Source: Achatina immaculata
Lineage: Eukaryota; Mollusca; Gastropoda; Stylommatophora; Achatinidae
NCBI GenBank assembly: GCA_009760885.1
Contig: CM019716.1
Span: 9,308,438 to 9,372,437, forward strand
DNA length: 64,000 nucleotides
Reading direction: 5' to 3'
Position 1 is the stretch's first letter; each line of letters opens with the position of its first letter. Positions 36,150 through 47,910 of the stretch are shown one piece after another. A program made the translations under genes and the position numbers. The notes under the pieces are model-generated. The model made no database searches, had not been told where the DNA came from, and worked only from the letters and a program-made list of their open reading frames with translations.

Positions 36150-36285
36150 GTCATATAAGCAGTTACAAGACTCTGCAGAACAAAGTCGATGTATGCAGTT
36201 ACAAGAGTCTGCAAAACAAAGTCGATGTATGCAGTTACGAGAGTCTGCAGAACAAAGTCGATGTATGCAGTTACGAGAGGCAATT
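36150..36285 (+). repeat. 36-bp minisatellite, about 4 units
   Basis: Unit GCAGTTACAAGAGTCTGCAG plus AACAAAGTCGATGTAT. The unit contains both GCAGTTAC and CTGCAGAAC. Confidence 0.88.
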
Positions 36286-36369
36286 TTCATGCAGAAAGAG
36301 TCTTTGTTCCGGACAGTAAAATCTATAACCAGACTTGTTTTCTTGGCTGCTCCCAGCTGCTTTTAACGT

Positions 36370-37110
36370 TGTATCTTGCTTGTGTATGTGCGTGCTGCAT
36401 GTATGTGTGTGTGCTGTGTGTATATGTGTGTGCTATGTGTATGTGCGTGTTGCATGTGTGTGTGTGCTGTGTGTATATGTGTGTGCTATGTGTATGTGCG
36501 TGTTGCATGTGTGTGTGCTGTGTGTATATGTGTGTGCTATGTGTATGTGTATGCTGCATGTATGTGCTGTGTGTATATGTGTGTGCATATGTTTGTGCTG
36601 TGTGTATATGTGTATGCATTTGTGTGTGCTATGTGTATATGCGTGAATGTGTTTGTGCTGTGTGTATATGTGTGTGCATGTGCGTGTGCTGTGTGTATGT
36701 GTATATGTATGCATACGTGTGTATGTATGTGCATGTATTTGCATTTGTGTATGTGCGTATGCATATGGATGTACATATATGTACATGTATGTAAAGGTGC
36801 GCATGTGTGTATATGTGTGCTGTCGTGTGTGTATGTTGTGTGTATGTGTGTACTGTCGTCTGTGTATGTGTGTATGTCGTGTGTGTATGTGTGTGCTGTC
36901 ATTTGTGTATGTGTGTATGTCGTGTGTGTATGTCGTGTGTGTATGTGTGTGCTGTCGTGTATTTATGTCGTGTGTATATGTGTATGCTGTTGTATGTGTA
37001 GGTCGTCTGTGTATGTGTGTAGGTCGTGTGTGTATATGTGTATGCTGTTGTATGTGTAGGTCGTCTGTGTATGTGTGTAGGTCGTGTGTGTATGTGTGTA
37101 TACGTATCGT
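36370..37110. repeat. TG-rich (TGTGTATGTGTG) tract
   Basis: About 740 bp of alternating pyrimidine-purine, TG-rich sequence with nested periods (GTGCTATGTGTATGTGCGTG; GTGCTGTCGTGTGTGTATGT). Cys/Val-rich open frames on + and Thr/His-rich frames on - are low-complexity by-products. Alternating TG tracts can adopt Z-DNA; that is general knowledge. Confidence 0.9.
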
Positions 37111-37435
37111 TTCTTGGTCTATATGACCAAAATCTAGCATAGCAACTTACCTTGAACAAAAAAAAACTAGTTTAACTGAATCACACGTGACTGATCATGT
37201 GACACTAAGCCATGGAGAATCCAGATAAATGACTTCAGTATGAACTGTACAACTTCACAAAATGACTTAACAGATCCTTCTAAATCTCCTCCGTCATTCA
37301 CCACCCAGCCATCCACCTCCCCTCCCTCTCTCCCTCTACCTTCCCCCGACCCACAAAACAAAGAAATATGAATGATACAAAACTGCCACTGTACTCAGAC
37401 AACAAATATTTACAGTAAAAATTAGACGTACCTGC
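37111..37435. other. Unique spacer with a C/T-rich run
   Basis: Non-repetitive. CCACCTCCCCTCCCTCTCTC at about 37313 stands out. No gene recognised. Confidence 0.45.
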
Positions 37436-37925
37436 AACAAAACAGACAAAGTCTTATCACCAACTTCAGAGAGACAAAGTCTTATCACTAGCTTTAGACA
37501 GAAAAAGTCTTATCACTAGCTTTAGACAGACAAAGTCTTATCAGCAACTTCAGAGAGACAAAGTCTTATCACTAGCTTTAGAAAAAGTCTTATCACTAGC
37601 TTTAGACAGACAGAGTCTTATCACTAGCTTTAGACAGACAAAATATTATCACTAGCTTAAGACAGAAAAAGTATTATCACTAGCTTTAGACAGACAAAGT
37701 ATTATTACTAGCTTTAGACAGACAAAATCTTATCACCAACTTCAGAGAGACAAAGTGTTATCACCAACATCAAAGTGTTATCAGTAACTTCAGAGAGACA
37801 AAGTGTTATCACCAACATCAAAGTGTTATCAGTAACTTCAGAGAGACAAAGTGTTATCACCAACATCAAAGTGTTATCAGTAACTTCAGAGAGACAAAGT
37901 GTTATCACTAACTACAGACAAAGTC
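37436..37925 (+). repeat. 28-bp array passing into a 48-bp array
   Basis: First units GACAAAGTCTTATCACTAGC plus TTTAGACA (28 bp). From about 37740 a compound 48-bp unit, GACAAAGTGTTATCACCAAC plus ATCAAAGTGTTATCAGTAACTTCAGAGA, is present about three times. This is a visible step of higher-order unit formation from two diverged monomers. Confidence 0.88.
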
Positions 37926-37929
37926 ACAT

Positions 37930-39038
37930 CTATCTTCTTACAGAACTAGGGGTACCACAAGAGATGAGATATACTGAACTAGGGATACTACACGAGATGG
38001 CATATACAGAACTAGGCGTACCACACGAATTCGGATATGCAGAACTAGGGGTACTTCATGAGATGAGATATACAGAACTAGGAGTACCACACATGATGAG
38101 ATATACAGAACTAGGAGTACCACACGAGATAACATATACAGAACTGGTGATACTATACGAGATGAGATATACAGAACAAGGGTTATCAAGATTGCATTTA
38201 CAGAACTAAGGGTACCACACAAAATGTCATGTATAAATCTATGTGTACTGTGGGCATTGAAAAGCCTTTCAGAAACAGCAGAAAAGGCCTCATGCTGGCT
38301 ATGGAGTATGGGAAACAAGCATTGAGAACATAAATAATTTCGCTTGTCGCGGCCAATACCAGTCCTCCGTGGCTAAATAGCTAAAGACGCACTTCAAAAG
38401 TGCAGTGCCAACTCAATCCCGGGACAAAAAAGCAACAACTTACAAGACCTCTGGGAGTCATGACCCAGAGGGGCCTACCCCCTTAGAGTGTCAGGAGTTT
38501 AAAGGGCCGAAACACTTGTCTGAGGGGGGGGGTACTTCCTCTGATGATCTGAAGGAGTTGTGTTGTTCCCCTCTCTATAGTAGAGAGTTTCCTGCATACG
38601 ATATAACATTATATAAATAAAAGACAATTATTAGCCATTTTAAAATCTAATTTTCCTACAGTACCATATGAGGTGGCATATGTAGAACTAGGGGTACCAC
38701 ATAAGATGACATATACAGAATTAGGGATACCGCACGAGATGTCATAAACAGAACAAGGGTAAACACGAGATAACATATACACAAATAGGGGTACCACACA
38801 ATATGACATATACAGAACTAGGGGTATCACACGAAATGCATATACAGAATTGGGGATATTAATGGATATAAAATATACAGAACTAGGGTCTTACACGAGA
38901 TGACATATACATAACCTTTGGTACCACACGAGATGAGATATACAGAACTAGCGGTACTATGCGAGATGACATATACAGAACTAGGGGTACCACACTACAC
39001 GAAATGAGATATATAGAACTAAGGGTACCATACGAGAT

Positions 39039-39077
<39 letters not shown>

Positions 39078-39130
39078 CTCGGGGTACTACACGAGAGGAG
39101 ATATGCAGAACTAGGGATACTACACGAGAT

Positions 39131-39187
<57 letters not shown>

Positions 39188-39190
39188 CAT
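37930..39190 (+). repeat. About 33-bp ACAGAACTAGGGGTACCACA array, copy 1
   Basis: Unit GAGATGACATATACAGAACT plus AGGGGTACCACAC, diverged, about 25 units. It is interrupted by the SINE-like sequence at about 38230-38640 and ends in (TA)n tracts at 39042-39076 and 39134-39188. The block with SINE recurs at 39611-40885. Confidence 0.88.
38345..38630 (+). mobile_element. tRNA-like SINE, copy 1
   Basis: Non-repeat insertion in the 33-bp array. The head GTCCTCCGTGGCTAAATAGC contains an A-box-like TGGCTAAATAGC (38370-38381). A degenerate B box AACTCAATCCC lies at 38410-38420, at tRNA-like spacing. The body contains GACCCAGAGGGGCCTACCCC and GAAGGAGTTGTGTTGTTCCC, and the 3' end is AT-rich (ATAAATAAAAG, about 38613-38623). 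No clear target-site duplication was found, and up to about 120 bp upstream may belong to it. A tRNA-derived SINE is the best explanation; the family is not known to me. Confidence 0.55.
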
Positions 39191-39610
39191 CATGTGCCGT
39201 GCCGACTGGCGTTGGCTATTATGCTTCTCCAGAGTACACGATCCTTCATGCAGGCCATCAGTTCAGTTGGTGATCTCCTCTCACACCATCCCGTCAGACT
39301 GTCCAGTATCATTTCTCTTGGTCTTCCTCTTGATCTTCTTCCTTCTATTTTTCCTGTTGTTATAATATTTTCAATACCCCCTCTTCTCATTGCATGTCCT
39401 ATGAAAGTACATTGTCTCTCTCTTATCTTTTTGACAAGGTTTTTTTTTTTTGTCTATCCGGCTCTTCTCATACATTCTTCATTAGTTATTTTTTGCTGTA
39501 CAGGGGATTCGCAATATTCTTCTAATAAACCACATTTCTGCTGCTTCCAATGATTTTTGTGCAAACTTGTCTATTGTCCATGATTCACTTCCATATAACA
39601 AGATAGGTAT
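39190..39610 (-). pseudogene. RTE-like LINE (family B): 3' end fragment, copy 0
   Basis: The minus strand encodes the RT C terminus: [20 protein letters not shown], then [16 protein letters not shown] and [15 protein letters not shown]. It then ends in ATGATGATATATATA, where the element meets (TA)n. The upstream (5') side is cut at about 39610, where AACAAGATAGGT passes straight into (TA)n and the 33-bp array. It differs from the 40.9-kb copy by an expanded T run near 39440 and a few substitutions. It is non-functional: about 0.4 kb of a LINE that should be over 3 kb. Confidence 0.85.
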
Positions 39611-40753
39611 ATATATATATAGAACAAGGGGTTCTACCCGATATTGCATTTACAGAACTAGGGGTACCACACAGTATGTCATGTATATAACTATTATTAC
39701 CATACGAAGTGACATATGCAGAACCTGGGGTCCCACACGAGATGTCATATACAGACCAAGAGGTCCTACACGAGATTACATTTACAGAACTAGGGGTGCC
39801 ACACATGATGAGATATACAGAACTCGGAGTACCACACGAGATAACATATACAGAACTGGTGATACTATACGAGATGAGATATACAGAACAAGGGTTATCA
39901 AGATTGCATTTACAGAACTAAGGGTACCACACAAAATGTCATGTATAAATCTATGTGTACTGTGGGCATTGAAAAGCCTTTCAGAAACAGCAGAAAAGGC
40001 CTCATGCTGGCTATGGAGTATGGGAAACAAGCATTGAGAACATAAATAATTTCGCTTGTCGCGGCCAATACCAGTCCTCCGTGGCTAAATAGCTAAAGAC
40101 GCACTTCAAAAGTGCAGTGCCAACTCAATCCCGGGACAAAAAAGCAACAACTTACAAGACCTCTGGGAGTCATGACCCAGAGGGGCCTACCCCCCTTAGA
40201 GTGTCAGGAGTTTAAAGGGCCGAAACACTTGTCTGAGGGGGGGGGTACTTCCTCTGATGATCTGAAGGAGTTGTGTTGTTCCCCTCTCTATAGTAGAGAG
40301 TTTCCTGCATACGATATAACATTATATAAATAAAAGACAATTATTAGCCATTTTAAAATCTAATTTTCCTACAGTACCATATGAGGTGGCATATGTAGAA
40401 CTAGGGGTACCACATAAGATGACATATACAGAATTAGGGATACCGCACGAGATGTCATAAACAGAACAAGGGGTAAACACGAGATAACATATACACAAAT
40501 AGGGGTACCACACAAGATGACATATACAGAACTAGGGGTATCACACGAAATGCATATACAGAATTGGGGATATTAATGGATATAAAATATACAGAACTAG
40601 GGTCTTACACGAGATGACATATACATAACCTTTGGTACCACACGAGATGAGATATACAGAACTAGTGGTACTATGCGAGATGACATATACAGAACTAGGG
40701 GTACCACACTACACGAAATGAGATATATAGAACTAAGGGTACCATACGAGATG

Positions 40754-40787
<34 letters not shown>

Positions 40788-40840
40788 CTCGGGGTACTAC
40801 ACGAGAGGAGATATGCAGAACTAGGGATACTACACGAGAT

Positions 40841-40885
<45 letters not shown>
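39611..40885 (+). repeat. About 33-bp array with SINE, copy 2
   Basis: From about 39800 it duplicates 38085-39190 at an offset of 1700-1713 bp, including the SINE (40058-40343) and both (TA)n tracts. The (TA)n lengths and the C and G runs differ; the rest is nearly identical. Confidence 0.88.
40058..40343 (+). mobile_element. tRNA-like SINE, copy 2
   Basis: Same sequence as 38345-38630, with the A-box-like TGGCTAAATAGC at 40082-40093. It was copied as part of the larger block rather than inserted independently, because its flanks are identical too. Confidence 0.55.
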
Positions 40886-40887
<2 letters not shown>

Positions 40888-42180
40888 CATCATGTGCCGT
40901 GCCGACTGGCGTTGGCTATTATGCTTCTCCAGAGTACACGATCCTTCATGCAGGCCATCAGCTCAGTTGGTGATCTCCTCTCACACCATCCGGTCAGACT
41001 GTCCAGTATCATTTCTCTTGGTCTTCCTCTTGATCTTCTTCCTTCTATTTTTCCTGTTGTTATAATATTTTCAATGCCCCCTCTTCTCATTGCATGTCCT
41101 ATGAAAGTACATTGTCTCTCTCTTATCTTTTTGACAAGGTTTTTTGTCTCTCCAGCTCTTCTCCTACATTCTTCATTAGTTATTTTTGCTGTACAGGGGA
41201 TTCGCAATATTCTTCTAATAAACCACATTTCTGCTGCTTCCAATGATTTTTGTGCAGACTTGCCTATTGTCCATGATTCACTTCCATATAACAAGATAGG
41301 TTCAATATAGCATTTTAGGACTCGTTTTCTAACATTCATTGATACGGATGTGTTGGTCAATATGTTTCTCATTCTCTGAAATGCAGTCTTTGCTTGGCTT
41401 ATTCTGTTCCTAATTTCTGTTCTGCATTTCCCATCTGAAGTTATTACTGCTCCAAGGTATTTGAATTTCTGCACCTGCTTTAGAACAGTTCCGTTTAATT
41501 TAATACTGCATGCTGGTGGATTCTGTTTCTTAGATATAACCATAGTCTCTGTCTTTTTGATGTTCAAAGTAAGGCCTTTCTGTTCTCTTTCTTTGGCGAC
41601 TTTATTCAAGAGATTTTGCAGGTCTTGTTGGTTCTCAGCTATCAGTACTGTGTCGTCAGCATACCGAAGGTTGTTAATATTGTATCCTCCAATTTTTATG
41701 CCTGGTTCCGTGATGATTGTTCTTAGAATATTCTCGCTATACAGAGAAAAAAGGTCTGGAGATAGTACACATCCTTGTCGCACCCCTTGTTTTATAGGTT
41801 GATATTTTCCAATTCTATTTTCAACTCGAACTGCTGCTTCTTGCTGCCAGTATAGATGTTTTACAATCCTCAGGTCTTTGCCGTCTATATTGATGTCTTC
41901 AAGCATTTTAATAATTTCATTATGTTTCACCTTGTCAAATGCCTTGATGTAATCAATGAAGCATAAGTAGAGATCTTTCTGTACTTCTAAAGCTCTTTCT
42001 GTTAGTGTTCGTAAGCATAAATGGCATTGTGTGTTCCCTTTCCTTCAACAAATCCAAACTGTTCATCTGCTATTTCCATTTTTATCTTTTTCCTTGTTCT
42101 TCTCATAATTATTCTCAGAAGTAGCTTCGTTATGTGACATGAGAGGCTGATAGTCCGGTGGTCGTCACATTCCTTTGCAC
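40885..42180 (-). pseudogene. LINE family B: reverse transcriptase, copy 1
   Basis: The longest copy of this family. Read from the minus strand: [20 protein letters not shown] (near 42150), [30 protein letters not shown] (motif A), [20 protein letters not shown] (motif B), [14 protein letters not shown] (motif C, YADD at 41652-41663), [39 protein letters not shown] and the C-terminal [16 protein letters not shown] 346-codon frame (40890-41930) covers most of it. One missing base near 42013, compared with the next copy, shifts the frame upstream. The endonuclease and N-terminal RT are absent: the element is cut at about 42180 against the 30-bp array. It ends at the 3' side with ATGATGATATA. 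The active site is intact, but the element is 5'-truncated. RTE-like is the most likely clade. Confidence 0.9.
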
Positions 42181-43507
42181 CTGGTTTCTTTGTCTGCTAT
42201 ATCTAACAAATAAAAAAATGTCCTGTTAATTCTAACATATAAAAAATTCCTGCTATTTCTAACAAATAAAAAATTGCCTGCTATCTCTAAAAAAAAAAAA
42301 TAGAAAAATTGCCTCTTATCTCTAACAAGTACTACAAAATTGCATGGTATCTCTAACAAATAAAATATTGCCTGCTCTCTCTAACAAGTAGCAAACAAAT
42401 TACCTATAATCTCTAACAAATAAAAAAGTTGCATGCCATCTCTAACAAGTAACAAAAATGTGCCTGCTGTATCTAACAAATAGAAACAAAATTTCCAGCT
42501 ATCTCTAACAAATAAAAAAAATTGTCCTCTGTCTCTAACAAATAAAAAGAATTGCCTGCTATCTCTAACAAATAAAAAAATTGCCTGCTATCTCTAACAA
42601 ATAAAAAAATTGCCTGTTATCTCTAACAAATAAAAAACAATTGCCTGTTATCTTTAACAAATAAAAATAATTGCCTGATATCTCTAAACAAAAAAAATGG
42701 TCTGCTATCTCTAACAAATACAAACATTGACTACTGTCTTTAACAAATAAAAACATTGCCTGCTATTTCTAACACATTAAAAACAAATTGCATGCTATCT
42801 CTAACAAATAAAAAAATTGCCTGCTATCTCTAACAAATACAAAAAATAGTGCCTGCTATCTCTGAAAAATAAAAAAAATTTACTTGCTATCTCTAACAAA
42901 CAAAACACCATTCCCTATCTCTAACAAATGAAAAATTACTTGCTATCTCAAAGAAATACGAAAAAAGTGCCCGCTATCTCTATGAAATAAAAAATACTTG
43001 CCATTTATAAAACAAATAAAAGTCGCCTGCTGTCTCTATCAAATAAAAAATTACCAGGTATCTCTAAAACATAGAAAAATTTCCTGCTATCTCTAACAAA
43101 AAAGAAGATTGCCTGCTATCTCTGAAAAATAAAAAAATTGCCTACCATCTCTAACAAAAAAGAATATTGCCTGCTATCTCTAACAAATAAAAAAAATGCC
43201 TGCTTTCTCTAACAAATAAAAGCATTGCCTTCTATCATTAACAAATAAAAAAACTGAATGCTATCTCCAATACATAGGAAAACATGCTTGTTATCTCTAA
43301 CTAATAATAAATTGCTTGCTGTCTATAAGAAATATGAAAAAAAAATTGTCTGCTATCTCTAACAAGTAAAAAATTGCTGGCTATCTCTCAGAAATAAAAA
43401 AATTGGTTGCTATCTCTAACAAATAAAAAAATTGCCTGCTATCTGTAACAAAAAAAATTTCCTGCTCTCTAACAATTGAAACATTTCTTGCCATCTCTAG
43501 GAAATAA
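42181..43507. repeat. About 30-bp CTATCTCTAACAAATAAAAA array, block 1
   Basis: Unit TTGCCTGCTATCTCTAACAA plus ATAAAAAAA, 28-33 bp, diverged, about 43 units. Minus-strand frames read [11 protein letters not shown] repeats and are artefacts. It directly abuts the LINE at both sides. Confidence 0.92.
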
Positions 43508-44555
43508 GAAGGTTTTTTGTCTCTCCAGCTCTTCTCCTACATTCTTCATTAGTTATTTTTGCTGTACAGGGGATTCGCAATATTCTTCTAATAAACCACA
43601 TTTCTGCTGCTTCCAATGATTTTTGTGCAGACTTGCCTATTGTCCATGATTCACTTCCATATAACAAGATAGGTTCAATATAGCATTTTAGGACTCGTTT
43701 TCTAACATTCATTGATACGGATGTGTTGGTCAATATGTTTCTCATTCTCTGAAATGCAGTCTTTGCTTGGCTTATTCTGTTCCTAATTTCTGTTCTGCAT
43801 TTCCCATCTGAAGTTATTACTGCTCCAAGGTATTTGAATTTCTGCACCTGCTTTAGAACAGTTCCGTTTAATTTAATACTGCATGCTGGTGGATTCTGTT
43901 TCTTAGATATAACCATAGTCTCTGTCTTTTTGATGTTCAAAGTAAGGCCTTTCTGTTCACTTTCTTTGGCGACTTTATTCAAGAGATTTTGCAGGTCTTG
44001 TTGGTTCTCAGCTATCAGTACTGTGTCGTCAGCATACCGAAGGTTGTTAATATTGTATCCTCCAATTTTTATGCCTGGTTCCGTGATGATTGTTCTTAGA
44101 ATATTCTCGCTATACAGAGAAAAAAGGTCTGGAGATAGTACACATCCTTGTCGCACCCCTTGTTTTATAGGTTGATATTTTCCAATTCTATTTTCAACTC
44201 GAACTGCTGCTTCTTGCTGCCAGTATAGATGTTTTACAATCCTCAGGTCTTTGCCGTCTATATTGATGTCTTCAAGCATTTTAATAATTTCATTATGTTT
44301 CACCTTGTCAAATGCCTTGATGTAATCAATGAAGCATAAGTAGAGATCTTTCTGTACTTCTAAAGCTCTTTCTGTTAGTGTTCGTAAAGCATAAATGGCA
44401 TTGTGTGTTCCCTTTCCTTCAACAAATCCAAACTGTTCATCTGCTATTTCCATTTTTATCTTTTTCCTTGTTCTTCTCATAATTATTCTCAGAAGTAGCT
44501 TCGTTATGTGACATGAGAGGCTGATAGTCCGGTGGTCGTCACATTCCTTTGCACC
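43508..44555 (-). pseudogene. LINE family B: reverse transcriptase, copy 2
   Basis: A 327-codon frame (43497-44480) from [19 protein letters not shown] to [10 protein letters not shown], with motif [10 protein letters not shown], motif [13 protein letters not shown] and YADD at 44025-44036. No internal stops. It shares the exact 5'-side junction with copy 1 (CACCTGGTTTCTTTGTCTGC passing into the array). On its 3' side it is cut at about 43510 and joined to GGAAATAAGAAG of the array, losing the last ~240 bp. It arose by duplication of the LINE-array block (offset 2374 bp) and not by a new insertion. Confidence 0.9.
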
Positions 44556-45517
44556 TGGTTTCTTTGTCTGCTATATCTAACAAATAAAAAAATGTCCTGT
44601 TAATTCTAACATATAAAAAATTCCTGCTATTTCTAACAAATAAAAAATTGCCTGCTATCTCTAAAAAAAAAAAATAGAAAAATTGCCTCTTATCTCTAAC
44701 AAGTACTACAAAATTGCATGGTATCTCTAACAAATAAAATATTGCCTGCTCTCTCTAACAAGTAGCAAACAAATTACCTATAATCTCTAACAAATAAAAA
44801 AGTTGCATGCCATCTCTAACAAGTAACAAAAATGTGCCTGCTGTATCTAACAAATAGAAACAAAATTTCCAGCTATCTCTAACAAATAAAAAAAATTGTC
44901 CTCTGTCTCTAACAAATAAAAAGAATTCCCTGCTATCTGTAACAAATACAAAAATTGCCTGCTATCTCTAACAAATAAAAAAATTGCCTGTTATCTCTAA
45001 CAAATAAAAAACAATTGCCTGTTATCTTTAACAAATAAAAATAATTGCCTGATATCTCTAAACAAAAAAAATGGTCTGCTATCTCTAACAAATACAAACA
45101 TTGACTACTGTCTTTAACAAATAAAAAACTGCCTGCTATCTCTAACACATTAAAAACAAATTGCATTCTATCTCTAACAAATAAAAAATTGCTTGCTATC
45201 TCTAAGATATACGAAAAAAAAAGTTTGCTATTTCTCAGAAATAAACAAAATTTCTTGTTATCTCTAACAAACAAAACACCATTCCCTATCTCTAACAAAT
45301 GAAAAATTACTTGCTATCTCAAAGAAATACGAAAAAAGTGCCCGCTATCTCTATGAAATAAAAAATACTTGCCATTTATAAAACAAATAAAAGTCGCCTG
45401 CTGTCTCTATCAAATAAAAAATTACCAGGTATCTCTAAAACATAGAAAAATTTCCTGCTATCTCTAACAAAAAAGAAGATTGCCTGCTATCTCTGAAAAA
45501 TAAAAAAATTGCCTACC
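44556..45517. repeat. About 30-bp CTATCTCTAACAAATAAAAA array, block 2
   Basis: Repeats the order of diverged units seen from 42181 onward, but shorter. It ends inside the unit TTGCCTACCAT, where the next LINE copy begins. Confidence 0.9.
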
Positions 45518-46415
45518 ATATAACAAGATAGGTTCAATATAGCATTTTAGGACTCGTTTTCTAACATTCATTGATACGGATGTGTTGGTCAATATGTTTC
45601 TCATTCTCTGAAATGCAGTCTTTGCTTGGCCTATTCTGTTCCTAATTTCTGTTCTGCATTTCCCATCTGAAGTTATTACTGCTCCAAGGTATTTGAATTT
45701 CTGCACCTGCTTTAGAACAGTTCCGTTTAATTTAATACTGCATGCTGGTGGATTCTGTTTCTTAGATATAACCATAGTCTCTGTCTTTTTGATGTTCAAA
45801 GTAAGGCCTTTCTGTTCACTTTCTTTGGCGACTTTATTCAAGAGATTTTGCAGGTCTTGTTGGTTCTCAGTTATCAGTACTGTGTCGTCAGCATACCGAA
45901 GGTTGTTAATATTGTATCCTCCAATTTTTATGCCTGGTTCCGTGATGATTGTTCTTAGAATATTCTCGCTATACAGAGAAAAAAGGTCTGGAGATAGTAC
46001 ACATCCTTGTCGCACCCCTTGTTTTATAGGTTGATATTTTCCAATTCTATTTTCAACTCGAACTGCTGCTTCTTGCTGCCAGTATAGATGTTTTACAATC
46101 CTCAGGTCTTTGCCGTCTATATTGATGTCTTCAAGCATTTTAATAATTTCATTATGTTTCACCTTGTCAAATGCCTTGGTGTAATCAATGAAGCATAAGT
46201 AGAGATCTTTCTGTACTTCTAAAGCTCTTTCTGTTAGTGTTCGTAAAGCATAAATGGCATTGTGTATTCCCTTTCCTTCAACAAATCCAAACTGTTCATC
46301 TGCTATTTCCATTTTTATCTTTTTCCTTGTTCTTCTCATAATTATTCTCAGAAGTAGCTTCGTTATGTGACATGAGAGGCTGATAGTCCGGTGGTCGTCA
46401 CATTCCTTTGCACCT
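45518..46415 (-). pseudogene. LINE family B: reverse transcriptase, copy 3
   Basis: Frame 45464-46339 contains the RT from [19 protein letters not shown] to [14 protein letters not shown], then runs into array sequence. Motif A here is DYTKAFDKV and YADD lies at 45884-45895. It is cut at about 45517 (GCCTACCATATAACAAGATA), shorter than copy 2 by about 145 bp at the 3' end, while its 5'-side junction is the same as in copies 1 and 2. Single-residue differences (IKAFD/TKAFD, AENQQ/TENQQ) separate it from copy 2. Confidence 0.9.
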
Positions 46416-47910
46416 GGTTTCTTTGTCTGCTATATCTAACAAATAAAAAAATGTCCTGTTAATTCTAACATATAAAAAATTCCTGCTATTTCTAACAAAT
46501 AAAAAATTGCCTGCTATCTCTAAAAAAAAAAAATAGAAAAATTGCCTCTCATCTCTAACAAGTACTACAAAATTGCATGGTATCTCTAACAAATAAAATA
46601 TTGCCTGCTCTCTCTAACAAGTAGCAAACAAATTACCTATAATCTCTAACAAATAAAAAAGTTGCATGCCATCTCTAACAAGTAACAAAAATGTGCCTGC
46701 TGTATCTAACAAATAGAAACAAAATTTCCAGCTATCTCTAACAAATAAAAAAAATTGTCCTCTGTCTCTAACAAATAAAAAGAATTCCCTGCTATCTGTA
46801 ACAAATACAAAAATTGCCTGCTATCTCTAACAAATAAAAAAATTGCCTGTTATCTCTAACAAATAAAAAACAATTGCCTGTTATCTTTAACAAATAAAAA
46901 TAATTGCCTGATATCTCTAAACAAAAAAAATGGTCTGCTATCTCTAACAAATACAAACATTGACTACTGTCTTTAACAAATAAAAAAACTGCCTGCTATC
47001 TCTAACACATTAAAAACAAATTGCATTCTATCTCTAACAAATAAAAAATTGCTTGCTATCTCTAAGATATACGAAAAAAAAAGTTTGCTATTTCTCAGAA
47101 ATAAACAAAATTTCTTGTTATCTCTAACAAACAAAACACCATTCCCTATCTCTAACAAATGAAAAATTACTTGCTATCTCAAAGAAATACGAAAAAAATG
47201 CCCGCTATCTCTATGAAATAAAAAATACTTGCCATTTATAAAACAAATAAAAGTCGCCTGCTGTCTCTATCAAATAAAAAATTACCAGGTATCTCTAAAA
47301 CATAGAAAAATTTCCTGCTATCTCTAACAAAAAAGAAGATTGCCTGCTATCTCTGAAAAATAAAAAAATTGCCTACCATCTCTAACAAAAAAGAATATTG
47401 CCTGCTATCTCTAACAAATAAAAAAAATGCCTGCTTTCTCTAACAAATAAAAGCATTGCCTTCTATCATTAACAAATAAAAAAACTGAATGCTATCTCCA
47501 ATACATAGGAAAACATGCTTGTTATCTCTAACTAATAATAAAATGCTTGCTGTCTATAAGAAATATGAAAAAAAAATTGTCTGCTATCTCTAACAAGTAA
47601 AAAATTGCTGGCTATCTCTCAGAAATAAAAAAAATTGGTTGCTATCTCTAACAAATAAAAAAATTGCCTGCTATCTGTAACAAAAAAAATTTCCTGCTCT
47701 CTAACAATTGAAACATTTCTTGCCATCTCTAGGAAATAAGAACAAAAATGCATGCTATTTCTAAGAAATAAAAAAATCTTGCTATCTATAACACAAATAA
47801 AAAGATGCCTGGTATCTCTAACGAATAACAAATTGCTGCTATCTCTAACAAATAGAAAAATGCCTGCTATCTCTAACAAATAAACAAATTGCCTGCTATC
47901 TCTAACAAAT
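46416..47910. repeat. About 30-bp CTATCTCTAACAAATAAAAA array, block 3
   Basis: Same unit order as blocks 1 and 2 (offset 1859 bp from block 2), extending further to about 47910. It ends at ATTATTATCATCATCATCAT, the tail of the next LINE fragment. Confidence 0.9.

Noticed and set aside
36189..37159. Cys/Val-rich and Thr/His-rich proteins over the TG tract
   Set aside because: Low-complexity translation of TGTGTATG repeats, open on both strands at once.
38495..38560. Hammerhead-like GGGCCGAAAC with CTGATGA in the SINE body
   Set aside because: The CTGATGA lies downstream of GAAA as in a type II layout, but its following bases TCTGAAGG do not pair with GGGCC, so stem II cannot form.
42165..47879. 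Small repeated minus-strand frames (LEIAGNFLFVRD type) as genes
   Set aside because: Direct translation of the 30-bp CTATCTCTAACAAATAAAAA array.
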